A DNA stretch of 45,805 bases from Aeromicrobium sp. Lineage in GTDB: Bacteria; Actinomycetota; Actinomycetes; Propionibacteriales; Nocardioidaceae. Positions 45,645 through 45,805 of the stretch are shown here, one piece after another. How positions within the stretch are numbered: the stretch's first letter is position 1; each line of letters opens with the position of its first letter. The stretch lies in assembly GCA_014377785.1 (NCBI GenBank), contig JACMOZ010000331.1, forward strand, positions 1-45,805. Reading direction: 5' to 3'. The notes beneath the pieces were generated by a model. The model was given only the letters and a program-made list of their open reading frames with translations, was not told the DNA's origin and ran no database searches. The translations under genes and the position numbers were made by a program.

Positions 45645-45663
45645 TAGCGCTAAAATAGCGCTA
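45645..45663 (+). promoter_or_regulatory. Operator/leaderless promoter of the antitoxin gene
   Basis: TAGCGCTA (45645-45652) is repeated at 45656-45663 around AAA, giving a 19-base perfect palindrome. The -10 box TAAAAT (45651-45656) lies inside it, and the ATG begins on its last base, six bases after the -10. A bound antitoxin complex would cover both promoter and start codon. Confidence 0.65.
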
Positions 45664-45805
45664 TGCCCACGATTCAAGTACGCGACATTCCCCAGGATGC
45701 CTATGACGTGATCGTCGCGCGCGCGAAGGCGAATGGCCAATCCATTCAGCAATACATGCGGGCGATGATCACCGATGTGGCGGCGAAGCCGAGCAAGGCC
45801 GAGGC
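45663..45805 (+). CDS. FitA/VapB-like ribbon-helix-helix antitoxin (partial, cut by window end)
   Basis: The first 47 codons are present: PTIQVRDIPQDAYDVIVARA forms the strand and first helix of a ribbon-helix-helix domain, followed by a second helix (SIQQYMRAMITDVAAK). Antitoxins of this kind dimerise on a palindrome and neutralise a PIN-domain RNase, which should be encoded just beyond the window. The operator that overlaps the start codon supports autoregulation. Confidence 0.75.
   Translation, partial: MPTIQVRDIPQDAYDVIVARAKANGQSIQQYMRAMITDVAAKPSKAE

Overview
The window comes from a high-GC actinomycete chromosome, most likely Mycobacteriales or a close relative. Evidence: a complete mce lipid-import operon with YrbE permeases, a mycobacterial-type 1125-residue pyruvate carboxylase, an FprA-type ferredoxin reductase, the dnaK-grpE-dnaJ-hspR heat-shock operon, PucR-type regulators, and several genes with a -10 box about 6-7 nt before the start codon (leaderless mRNA). 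I cannot name the species.

Layout. 1-11,950 is metabolic: a CrtI-like FAD oxidoreductase, fprA, a small acyltransferase bracketed by intergenic repeats, a GNAT acetyltransferase with a lipoprotein, fadB2, a fadD-type acyl-CoA ligase, pyc, and a 2-hydroxyacid dehydrogenase whose upstream region holds the remnant of an Mce-associated protein gene. 11,959-22,454 (minus strand) is one tightly overlapping mce operon: ATPase fused to YrbEA, YrbEB, MceA-F, then two Mce-associated membrane proteins. A divergent PucR regulator (22,799-23,986) faces it. 23,987-25,930 is a small toxin-antitoxin island (one intact HEPN/MNT pair, a second MNT with a fused HTH and a decayed HEPN, an XRE remnant), bracketed by a duplication of the 3' end of the pucR gene.

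26,049-35,898 is the most unusual part: a 1050-residue LPXTG surface protein with RCC1-like and Ig-like repeats, two paralogous 209-residue secreted proteins, a 342-residue and a 211-residue secreted protein, a second PucR-type regulator, and a translationally coupled P-type ATPase-like protein that lacks the actuator domain and has altered DKTGT, TGD and GDGxND motifs. Four copies of one palindrome (TCATACG, two bases, CGTATGA) lie in the promoter regions of this block and appear to mark a local regulon. I do not recognise this combination as a described system.

35,899-40,570 holds repeats, a gene fragment, and hspR-dnaJ-grpE-dnaK (minus strand) with a SigH-like promoter and palindromes resembling the HspR operator. 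A truncated IS30-type element separates dnaK from a SWIM/SNF2 helicase gene, which converges with trhO (tRNA uridine hydroxylase). The window ends inside a ribbon-helix-helix antitoxin gene whose palindromic operator overlaps its start codon.

How the parts may work together (inference): the mce transporter, fadB2, fadD and pyc fit uptake and breakdown of lipids with anaplerotic support. The two PucR regulators probably control the mce operon and the secreted-protein block. The envelope proteins may act in the same cell-surface process, but nothing in the sequence proves this.
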